Source: Leguminivora glycinivorella (lineage: Eukaryota; Arthropoda; Insecta; Lepidoptera; Tortricidae). From it: 64,000 nt of DNA. The notes below the pieces were generated by a model, which worked only from the letters and a program-made list of their open reading frames with translations, was not told where the DNA came from and made no database searches. A program made the position numbers and the translations under genes. Every line of letters begins with the position of its first letter. Positions within the stretch are counted from its first letter, which is position 1. The DNA is taken from assembly GCF_023078275.1 (NCBI RefSeq), contig NC_062971.1:3472001-3536000 (forward strand), in the 5' to 3' direction. Shown here piece by piece: positions 33,384 to 40,961 of the stretch.

Positions 33384-36204
33384 CATAAGGTTCAGGGCAG
33401 GCCGGCTGGCACAGTTTTACAAAATATGGGAGAACATGAACGCACCGGACCACGTGTTGCGGATGTTAAAAGGGTATCGCATACCCTTCCTTCAAAAGCC
33501 ACCCCTAGTTTATCCAAACCATTGTGGCGACAACCTCAAATGTCCGCAGTCAGACGACATGGATCAGATCATCGGCCAAATGAAAGATCAGGGTGTCCTA
33601 GAGGTAGTGGATCCGTCTCCCAGTTTTATATCAACCATGTTCCTAGTGCCCAAAAGCGACGGCTCGCCCCGGCCTATCTTCAATTTGAAGGCCTTAAACC
33701 GGTATGTAATGACCGAAAATTTTGGATTAATAAACGTGCACCGTGTGCCAAATTTCATCCAGCCGAACGACTGGCTGTGCAAGGTGGACTTGTCCCAGGC
33801 ATACTTCCATCTGCCAATAAAGCCATCTCACAGGCGGTTTCTGCGCCTTATCTATGGCCAAGAGCTTATGCAGATGACTTGTCTTCCGTTCGGCCTCAGC
33901 ACCGCGCCGAAAACCTTTGCGACATTCACCAACTGGACGGCGCAGATTCTAAGGGACATGAATATAAGGATAATAGTGTACCTCGACGATTTCCTTATTG
34001 CGCACCAAGAAAAGAATACTCTTGTCAGGAATGTCCAGACGGTAGTAAAGAAATTAGAGACACTAGGGTGGCTAATCAATTATCAAAAATCACAATTGAT
34101 TCCTCAAAAAGCGCTGGTATACTTAGGCGTCTGGTGGGATGCATGGAGAAACCAGAAAAGGCTTCCGGACGAAAAGATTCCATCTTTGTTATGCAAGATC
34201 CAAGATCTGCTTTCCTCTGCGAAAACCAATCGAAAGAACTTGGAAAGATTAGTGGGACTTTTAAACTTCGCAAGTTTCATGGTTCCAAAGGGAAGGCTAA
34301 ACTACCGAGCCCTGCTAAACTTTCTGAACTCTGTGCCACGTTTTTCGAGTCAGACATATGCCATTCCGGACAGAGTAAAGGAGGACTTGACCTGGTGGTT
34401 GCATCATTGTCGCGCGGCTTCACCGATCCACCTACCTCCACCGTCGCACTTTTTAACAACAGATGCGTCAGATCTGGCCTGGGGTGCCCAATTAGACGAT
34501 CAAGCTTTGACGGGATTTTGGACAAAGCCGGAACAAAGGTTGCATTGCAATCAGAAGGAGATGCTTGCCGTGAAAAGGGTTTTAGAAGGTCACTGTCAGT
34601 CCCTGAGCAACTCTACGGTACTTGTTCAATGCGACAACAAAACCGTGTTAGCATATCTACGCAACCAGGGCGGCACAAAGTCGAATCCACTCCTAAAATT
34701 GACATTCCAGATATTTTGCATCCTAGAGCAATACCACATCAATCTGAGCCTAGTTCACATTCCGGGAAAATACAACAGCCATGCAGATCACCTGTCACGA
34801 CTGCGCCAGGCCCCGGAGTGGCATCTGCTTCCGGGCGCTACGGAGAAGGTATTTTCAAAATGGGGTGTTCCCCAGATCGACCTATTTGCGTCTCACCAGG
34901 CGCATGTGGTGATAAATTACGCTTCACTGGACCAAAGCGACCCGAAGGCGTTATTTCACGACGCGTTTTCACAAGTGTGGAATTACAACCTGGCCTGGGT
35001 GTTTCCACCCCTATCTGGTCCCGAAAGTGCTAGCACATCTCAACCAAGCAATGGGCACATACCTGTTAGTAGTACCACGATGGGATCGCGTTTATTGGCG
35101 AGCGGACATCAGATCACGCGCTCTAGCAGCCCCCTTCACTCTGCGATCACTGGAGAGGTTCTTGATCGACGTCACGACGGGATTGCCTCCACCGAAAGTG
35201 CAGGAAATGGTCGTGGAAGTGTGGAAGTGTGGGGGTGGTCGGAAAACTTAACTGACTGGAATTCCGATCAATTGAAATTACTCAAGCGATCTTGGCGTAC
35301 GTCCACCAGAAAAACCTACGACATAGCGTGGAAGAAATGGGTCCTTTGGGCCACTAGTCACAGTGTAAACTTCAAGAAACCGTCTGGTTCGGACTTAGCG
35401 AAGTATTTATCTGATCTTCACTTAATACATAAACTTTCGTACAGAACTATATTACTCTACAAATCAGTAGTCTCCACGTTATGTAATACGGAGGATTCTG
35501 GCCTACTGAGTTCGCACATTCTTGTTAAACATGTTCTAAAATCAATTGCATTGCAGAAGCCTATAGGCCAGAAGCCCCCTATTTGGAATATTGATTTTCT
35601 TCTTGATCATCTTAGCAAATGTAAAGTAAATTTGGAGAGTGCTTTCGAATCATGCAGACACACTGCAATGTTATTGCTGCTTTGCTCTGGCAGGCGAATC
35701 CATGATTTGACATTGTTAAAAATTGATTGTCAGCACTTTGTAAAATCTGATGATGCTATTGTATTTTGGCCGGCATTTGGATCAAAAACGGACTGCGCTG
35801 ATTATAGGCAGTCGGGATGGAGATTGTTACACAACTCTGAGTGTCAAAACTTGGACCCTGTATTTTGGGTAAATCATATAGTTTCTTTACTAAAATGTAG
35901 GCGTGATTTGGCCAATATATGTGATTTATTTGTTACTCTAAGAGGTGATGTCAAAAGTGCATCTCGAACGATTATTTCCGGTTGGATAAAGAGCTTGTTC
36001 AAGGAAGCAGGCATTACAGCGACGCCAGGCAGCATTCGCTCTGCTGTGGCATCAAAACATTGGGTAGACAATTTCCCTGTAGACGAAATTCTAGCGCGTG
36101 GTAATTGGCGCTCAGAAAATACTTTTTGTCGTCACTATAGGCGTGAAGTGATGCCTGTATCCTCTGTTGATTCTGTATCACACTTGTTTGAACCAATTAA
36201 ATAG
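33151..36204 (+). CDS. DIRS ORF2: reverse transcriptase, RNase H, tyrosine recombinase (up to 1017 aa)
   Basis: This polyprotein copies element RNA into DNA and integrates the circular product. Reverse transcriptase (about residues 140-310) shows VPKSDGSPRPIFNLKALN, KVDLSQAYFHLPI, LPFGLSTAP and the catalytic YLDDFL (Tyr277-Asp280). RNase H (about 430-560) shows TTDASDLAWGAQL (Asp438) and VHIPGKYNSHADHLSR. A segment resembling the start of the DIRS methyltransferase-like region follows (PQIDLFAS, then FPP near 620), but about 70 residues there are read out of frame. The tyrosine recombinase (about 700-1005) has CSGRRIHDL with Arg848, SIRSA with Arg963, GNWRSENTF and Tyr996 in CRHYRR. The His normally preceding Arg963 by three residues is Gly960. 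The first ATG lies inside ORF1; the true start may be later, and +1 frameshifting from ORF1 is possible. Confidence 0.93.
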   Translation: MLAKKMLPRSNVIPSGEITIITILRKDVTLHLKMGPAVHFVDDDRDNINKGPSISPELLENEVLLPRGTDPTSEVNIDIRFRAGRLAQFYKIWENMNAPDHVLRMLKGYRIPFLQKPPLVYPNHCGDNLKCPQSDDMDQIIGQMKDQGVLEVVDPSPSFISTMFLVPKSDGSPRPIFNLKALNRYVMTENFGLINVHRVPNFIQPNDWLCKVDLSQAYFHLPIKPSHRRFLRLIYGQELMQMTCLPFGLSTAPKTFATFTNWTAQILRDMNIRIIVYLDDFLIAHQEKNTLVRNVQTVVKKLETLGWLINYQKSQLIPQKALVYLGVWWDAWRNQKRLPDEKIPSLLCKIQDLLSSAKTNRKNLERLVGLLNFASFMVPKGRLNYRALLNFLNSVPRFSSQTYAIPDRVKEDLTWWLHHCRAASPIHLPPPSHFLTTDASDLAWGAQLDDQALTGFWTKPEQRLHCNQKEMLAVKRVLEGHCQSLSNSTVLVQCDNKTVLAYLRNQGGTKSNPLLKLTFQIFCILEQYHINLSLVHIPGKYNSHADHLSRLRQAPEWHLLPGATEKVFSKWGVPQIDLFASHQAHVVINYASLDQSDPKALFHDAFSQVWNYNLAWVFPPLSGPESASTSQPSNGHIPVSSTTMGSRLLASGHQITRSSSPLHSAITGEVLDRRHDGIASTESAGNGRGSVEVWGWSENLTDWNSDQLKLLKRSWRTSTRKTYDIAWKKWVLWATSHSVNFKKPSGSDLAKYLSDLHLIHKLSYRTILLYKSVVSTLCNTEDSGLLSSHILVKHVLKSIALQKPIGQKPPIWNIDFLLDHLSKCKVNLESAFESCRHTAMLLLLCSGRRIHDLTLLKIDCQHFVKSDDAIVFWPAFGSKTDCADYRQSGWRLLHNSECQNLDPVFWVNHIVSLLKCRRDLANICDLFVTLRGDVKSASRTIISGWIKSLFKEAGITATPGSIRSAVASKHWVDNFPVDEILARGNWRSENTFCRHYRREVMPVSSVDSVSHLFEPIK
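35008..35251 (+). pseudogene. Frameshifted methyltransferase-like segment of DIRS ORF2
   Basis: After FPP at about 35008 the conserved continuation (YLVPKVLAHLNQ, then VVPRWDRVYW) is found in the next frame (35012-35251) instead of the ORF2 frame. The ORF2 frame stays open by chance and the proper frame is regained by about 35215-35250. Two compensating single-base changes explain this: a gain near the C-run at 35005-35010 and a loss near the G-rich stretch at 35218-35232. ORF2 remains full length but with a foreign stretch in this region. Confidence 0.75.
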
Positions 36205-36266
36205 TTAACTATAATCTATTCTTAGAAATACTTTTAGATGATTCATGATTTCTTGCTAATACTTGC

Positions 36267-36272
36267 AATAAA
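36267..36272 (+). terminator. Candidate polyadenylation signal of DIRS element
   Basis: AATAAA lies 63 bp after the ORF2 stop and before the internal complementary region. It is the only canonical hexamer at a sensible distance. Confidence 0.4.
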
Positions 36273-36379
36273 TGGTTGATTGGTGAATCTTCTTATACAT
36301 TTCTATCCTAACAATCATCATGGTATAAGGTCACATTGGCGTCCTCTTTTTTCTTCACCACCAGGCGATAACAAACAGG

Positions 36380-36480
36380 TCTCAATTAATAAGCTTCGAA
36401 TAACGGTCAAGTCAAATTAATAGCCGCGTTTTACCTACCAATAAAACGCATATTAATTTACTTACCTTATTCGAAGCTTA
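36380..36480 (+). repeat. DIRS internal complementary region
   Basis: Bases 36380-36421 are the exact reverse complement of the left outer end (31543-31584). Bases 36422-36480 are the exact reverse complement of the right outer end (36671-36729). The two meet without a gap, so this segment spells the junction of the two ends in a circle. That is the diagnostic feature of DIRS replication. Confidence 0.95.
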
Positions 36481-36517
36481 TGAGTAAACTCTGCCTGGTG
36501 ACATTACTTAATTGCGA

Positions 36518-36684
36518 GCCAATGACGAACTATTCTCGGATTTCGTTTTAAATCAAACTCATCCCTACTGCCAGGTGGTGAATAGTAGGGGAAAAAAGAG
36601 TGAAATAAAGTCATAAGTTAGAAAGAGATAGCAATAAAATGGCGGGAAACGACGTGCCTCTCTCAATTAATAAGCTTCGAATAA
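36518..36684 (-). repeat. DIRS right inverted terminal repeat
   Basis: GCCAATGACGAACTATTCTC through AATAAGCTTCGAATAA is the inverse of 31561-31730 with a 3-base deletion. A further 45 bp to 36729, unique to this side, complete the right end. Confidence 0.93.
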
Positions 36685-36732
36685 GGTAAGTAAATTAATA
36701 TGCGTTTTATTGGTAGGTAAAACGCGGCTAAT

Positions 36733-37396
36733 AATCATCAATAAGTTGTGATTTGATACTCGTAAAGCTTGTTAAACTGAATTAGGGCAGGTGGACTATA
36801 CTAGTATAATATATAAACGGAATAGCGGCCGCTTGCAGCGGGCGTAGCACAATAGTTCCATACATTTTTTTGAACCTTCCATTCCGTTACCGCCATACAA
36901 AATGTATGAAAAAATGGTAACGGAATGGAAAAAAAACCTTGGGACACTTTTTTTCTCGTATTAGAATTGAAATTGCTCACGATTCTGAGTGGAAACCGTA
37001 TAAAAATTTCCAAATCCAAAAAACAAGTGGGGTGGATAACTTTAAAAAAAATGACCCAAATAGGTATTTGCATAAAGTTGATTCAGTGCCTTACCATTCT
37101 TTGTGGATTTTACTTTATAAATGATTAAGGAAAAATTAGGTAAATTATCGTATTTCATTTACGTGAGGAATGCTGTAGTGTATGGTTATAAGCTTTTACC
37201 AAATGCGTTTTCCTGGAAACTTTCGTAAGTATATTTAATGAGATTCTTTTATAGTTCAGTATTTTGTGTACTGACTGAAATAAATCTGTACGTTTCCTTT
37301 AAAATACCCAGAGATATAATGCATAATGATTTGCTATCATATTTTATCGAAAACGTTCGTATTTTTTATGCTATAGTTAATATCAGTAGGTACTTT
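36733..37396. other. No gene recognised; short inverted repeat inside
   Basis: TTCCATTCCGTTACC at 36877-36891 is inverted at 36916-36930 around a 24-base loop. Overlapping frames on both strands here have no domain. Confidence 0.5.
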
Positions 37397-37560
37397 TTAA
37401 CCCCCGACGCAAAAACGACGGGGTGTTATTGGCTTCGTGCGAAGTGCATGGAGGGGGTAAGCAAAGCGATCGCAGTGCTTGCGGTGGTCAAAATCGACAC
37501 TGATTGTGGTTGTCATCTATCAAAACTCATAAAATATAATACTATGTGTAATATTTAAAA
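37397..37560. repeat. TTTTTAACCCCCGACGC repeat fragment
   Basis: TTTTTAACCCCCGACGCAAA with ACGACGGGGTGTTATTGG is the inverse of the end at 12960-12995. Only the terminal part is clear. Confidence 0.5.
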
Positions 37561-37587
37561 ATAATGCAACAATGTGTAATGTTTGAT

Positions 37588-37723
37588 ATGGGGCATCAAT
37601 GTTGTTTCGTTGTTAATTGTAAAAATAATGGCATAAATAGTCGTTGCACGTTCTATGCGTTTCTTAGAGCACACTGGAAATCGGATCAAAGAACTAAATG
37701 GATAGCTACGGTGAAAAGAAAAC
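37588..37723 (+). CDS. THAP-domain first exon (partial)
   Basis: This 45-codon exon is too short for a normal ORF scan. It encodes MGHQCCFVVNCKNNG, then FYAFLRAHWKSD and RTKWIATVKRKR. This is the start of a C2CH THAP zinc finger: a CxxxxC pair, the aromatic FYAF block and an invariant Trp. THAP domains bind DNA in P-element transposases and in many host regulators. The exon ends at a consensus splice donor, C|GTAAGT, at 37724-37729, and the frame meets a stop just beyond it, so splicing is required. No matching second exon with the closing Cys-His pair was found nearby. It may be the relic of a P-like element or a host THAP gene whose next exon lies elsewhere. Confidence 0.6.
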
Positions 37724-37729
37724 GTAAGT

Positions 37730-38276
37730 GACATGTCAAAACAAAACATTATAATAAATTATATTTAAGCTTTGTTTACCTAATATTGTTCAATACGCTG
37801 TTAGTATTTTTCCTACCGTAAAAGATTATGCTTAAAGATTCAGGCCTAGCCTGGGAATAGGCCCGTGTCCGGATATTTCTGCGGCCGCGGACATGACTAG
37901 GTACTAACGTTTAGATTTGTTTTATATGGCATTAACGGGACGGAGGTTTAGCGAATACCATATCACTAGCTCGAAGAACTTGTACCATTACTCCTATGTT
38001 CTTCAAGATTCCTTATATGCCCTGCCAGCACCAATTTATTGACTCTTTCTGTAGTCTGGGGTTGGAAGTTTATACCGTGAGTAATGGCTTTGGAAACTGA
38101 TTTTTGGTATTATATCCATGTCTTTATAATCGATCTACCTAAATTACACTTGAAATAGTAGCTCTTGTTATTCGATTTATTTAAAATTAACGAAAAATCG
38201 TTAAAATATAATGTTTGTTTACATGCCATTTTTTGACATTTTCCACTTCAAGTTCACATGGTAGTGGGCGTATAAG
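37730..38276. other. No gene recognised
   Basis: Sequence after the THAP exon was read for a continuing THAP or transposase exon; none was convincing. Confidence 0.4.
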
Positions 38277-38415
38277 TTCCTTAAACTGCGAAGAGCACAC
38301 TCGCCACGAGGATGGCGTTATGCAATGAGCCAGTAATGGCTATTTGCGGTGCGGTTACTGCATAGGCTCTTGTTGGTAGTTATTGTACATTCAGATTTAC
38401 TGTTGATTTTCAGTT
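38277..38415 (+). repeat. TTCCTTAAACTGCGAAGAGC repeat, copy 1
   Basis: About 140 bp containing TTCCTTAAACTGCGAAGAGC, GAGGATGGCGTTATGCAAT and CAGTAATGGCTATTTGCGGT then GCGGTTACTGCATA. It is repeated at 38717-38850. CAGTAA and TTACTG can pair within it. Confidence 0.75.
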
Positions 38416-38716
38416 ACACAATACAAGCTAATGGTTAATGTGTTTTATGTAATGTACCGCTATTTAATGGGGCTTGTTTAATTTAACGTATTTGTGGCTA
38501 CTAATATATAAATTAAAAAGAGAAACTACAAAGGTAAGCAATGTCACATTCATCAAATCATCACTTTCATCAGCAAAGATAAGACCAAGTTTTGGCAAGA
38601 TTTGTAATGATATCTTACATGGTTTGTCTGTAATAATAATAAGAAAGATATAACGTGCTAACTTATGTACCCAAATATACAATTGACTCAAAAACCATAC
38701 TATCACTAAACAAACT

Positions 38717-38850
38717 TTCCTTAAACTGCGAAGAGCACTCGCCTCGAGGATGGCGTTATGCAATAGGACAGTAATGGCTATTTGCGGTGCGGTTACTGCA
38801 TACGGCTCTTGTTGCTAGTTATTGTACATTGAGATTTACTGGTTAACTTC
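38717..38850 (+). repeat. TTCCTTAAACTGCGAAGAGC repeat, copy 2
   Basis: A direct repeat of 38277-38415 with roughly 90 percent identity by eye. A third, more diverged copy of its second half lies at 43912-43996. Confidence 0.75.
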
Positions 38851-39199
38851 GGTTCAGAATATGGGATAATGACACATTATTTGTTTGTACCTAAACTATT
38901 TAATAGAGTTTTATACATTATTAACATGTCTTACTTACATTTGTAAATACTAATGTAACTAATGCTCTATTTTCTGTATAAAAATAAACAGAATAACCTG
39001 TATTTTAGGTTTACTTCTTAGGTATCTATCTAGAAATAAGCAGTAGTAATTGGGCATTTTCGTGGAAAAATACTCAAAAACGTTATTGTTTATAAATAAA
39101 ATAGGTAATTTCATTATACGCGATTTAATCCGTTTCCATAGTTTTATTTCAAAAATAGGTAATGTTTTTCCTACTCAGAATCACGGATTATGCGACGTT

Positions 39200-40622
39200 C
39201 TTGCCATTGACACTTTTTCCTATTCGCAATTCTGGACAATCTGAATTCTACGCAATTAGTATTTCACCTCATTCGCTATTGTGGACAGTAATTACTTGTG
39301 AACAGTGGCGATTCTTCCTGTTCGCAATTCTGCACATTCTGAATTGCACACAATAGGTATTTCGCCTCATTCTCTTCTGTGGACAGCCATTATTTGTGTA
39401 CAGAAGCGATTCTTCCTGTTCGCAATTCTGCACAATCTAAGTTCCACACAATAAGTGTTTCGCCTCATTCGCGTCTGTGTACAGCCATAATTTGTGTACA
39501 GAATGGTTTCTTCCTATTCGCAATTCTACGCAATCCGAATTCGACGCAATAGGTATTTCACCTCATTCGTTATTGTTCACAGTCATTATTTGTATACAGT
39601 ATAGTTTCTTCCTTTTCGCGATTCTACGCTATTGGAATTCCACACAATAGGTATTTCGCCTCATGCGCTATTCTGCACTGTCATTATTTGTGTACAGTAT
39701 AGTTTCTTCCTATTCTCAATTCTACGCAATCTGAATTTGACCCATTAGTATTACACCTCATTCGATTTTATGCACAGTCATTACTTGTGTAAATTAGCGA
39801 TTCTTCCTGTTCGCAATCCTACACAATCTCAGCTTTCTCAATCCACCACAAATAAAAACACAGAAAGTGCCTTTTACGACGCCCTAGCATAGGCAAAGCT
39901 CCATATAGCATTATTAATATTAACTACCGTCATACGCACTGTATATATTAGATTTATATTGCGGGTGGATGTCAAAATTGCACTGTAATTGTACTGTATA
40001 TATCTTGTAAATAAAATGTTAAAATCGAACGTTTGCTGATTATAGGTCAATGTTTTTAATTACAGATGTAGTGCGAAAAGCTTTTCCTTCGTATTTTCCG
40101 GAAAACGTTCGTATTTTTTATGGTATAATAGTTCACACTGTGACATTCATCAGAACGAAACTCCTCAGCGACGTATAGCTCGTGTTAGGAGATTTCTGCG
40201 TTTTTATTTGTGCGTGTTTGAGGGGATTGAGGAAGCTGAGATTGTGTAGAATTGCGAACAGGAAGAATCGCTAATTTACACAAGTAATGACTGTGCATAA
40301 AATCGAATGAGGTGAAATACTAATGGGTCGAATTCAGATTGTGTAGAATTGCGAATAGGAAGAAACTATACTGTACACAAATAATAACTGTGCACAATAG
40401 CGCATGAGGCGAAATACCTATTGTGTGGAATTCGAATTGTGTAGAATCGCGAAAAGGAAGAAATTATACTGTATACAAATAATGACTGTGCACAATAATG
40501 AATGAGGTGAAATACCTATTGCGTCGAATTCGGATTGCGTAGAATTGCGAATAGGAAGAAACCATTCTGTACACAAATAATGGCTGTGCACAGAAGCGAA
40601 TGAGGCGAACAGAATCACGAGC
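39200..40622. mobile_element. Foldback-type palindrome built of about 98-bp repeats
   Basis: The left arm (39200-39866) has about seven units of roughly 98 bp with TTCTTCCTRTTCGCAATTCT and GTATTTCGCCTCATTCGC. The right arm (40190-40622) has about four units in the inverse orientation. Unit variants match in mirror order from the centre outward, and the innermost ACACAATCTCAGCTT and ACAAATAAAAACAC motifs are inverted on the two sides. The 0.32-kb centre (39867-40189) has no ORF. Arms made of tandem repeats around a unique centre are the hallmark of foldback elements such as FB4 or Galileo. Confidence 0.75.
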
Positions 40623-40961
40623 ACTTTCGATCCCAGTCGCATAATCCAGAATAGAGCAAAAAAGGTAAAAAAAGCGTCCCAAATTTAATTTTTCCACTTC
40701 GTTACCATTTTTCAAACACTTTGTACAGCGGTTACAAAATGGAAAGTAGTAAAAACAATAGAAAATTTTGGGACCATTTTTTTGTCTCTTGTTTTATCCT
40801 AGATTAAAGATTCCCTAGAAAAAAATATTTTTTGTGATTGTTCCGCAAAAATGCCCTAATATATATGTAAGTATATACAAAATGTCTTTACTGTGTTCAT
40901 CATAAAGAAATGAATTTTTAATATATATTTTTTCTACTTTGTCTTTACTTTATTGGTATTG
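40623..40961. other. No gene recognised
   Basis: AT-rich spacer between the foldback structure and the RAG1-like transposon. Confidence 0.4.

Larger units (their letters stand above)
31543..36729 (+). mobile_element. DIRS-type tyrosine-recombinase retrotransposon
   Basis: The element is about 5.2 kb long and has the complete architecture of the DIRS order. Inverted terminal repeats of about 170 bp enclose a gag-like ORF and a long ORF with reverse transcriptase, RNase H and tyrosine recombinase. An internal complementary region near the 3' end matches both outer extremities. No target duplication is seen, as expected when integration uses a tyrosine recombinase rather than a DDE integrase. 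DIRS elements are thought to replicate through a circular DNA made from a rolled-up cDNA. Left and right outer limits are inferred from where complementarity to the internal region stops. Confidence 0.95.

Noticed and set aside
33426..35033. A 535-codon open frame in the DIRS element, overlapping ORF2
   Set aside because: It lies in the ORF1 frame after the ORF1 stop and runs antisense to no known domain; the overlapping ORF2 frame holds all reverse transcriptase and RNase H motifs, so this is a shadow frame in moderately GC-rich coding DNA.
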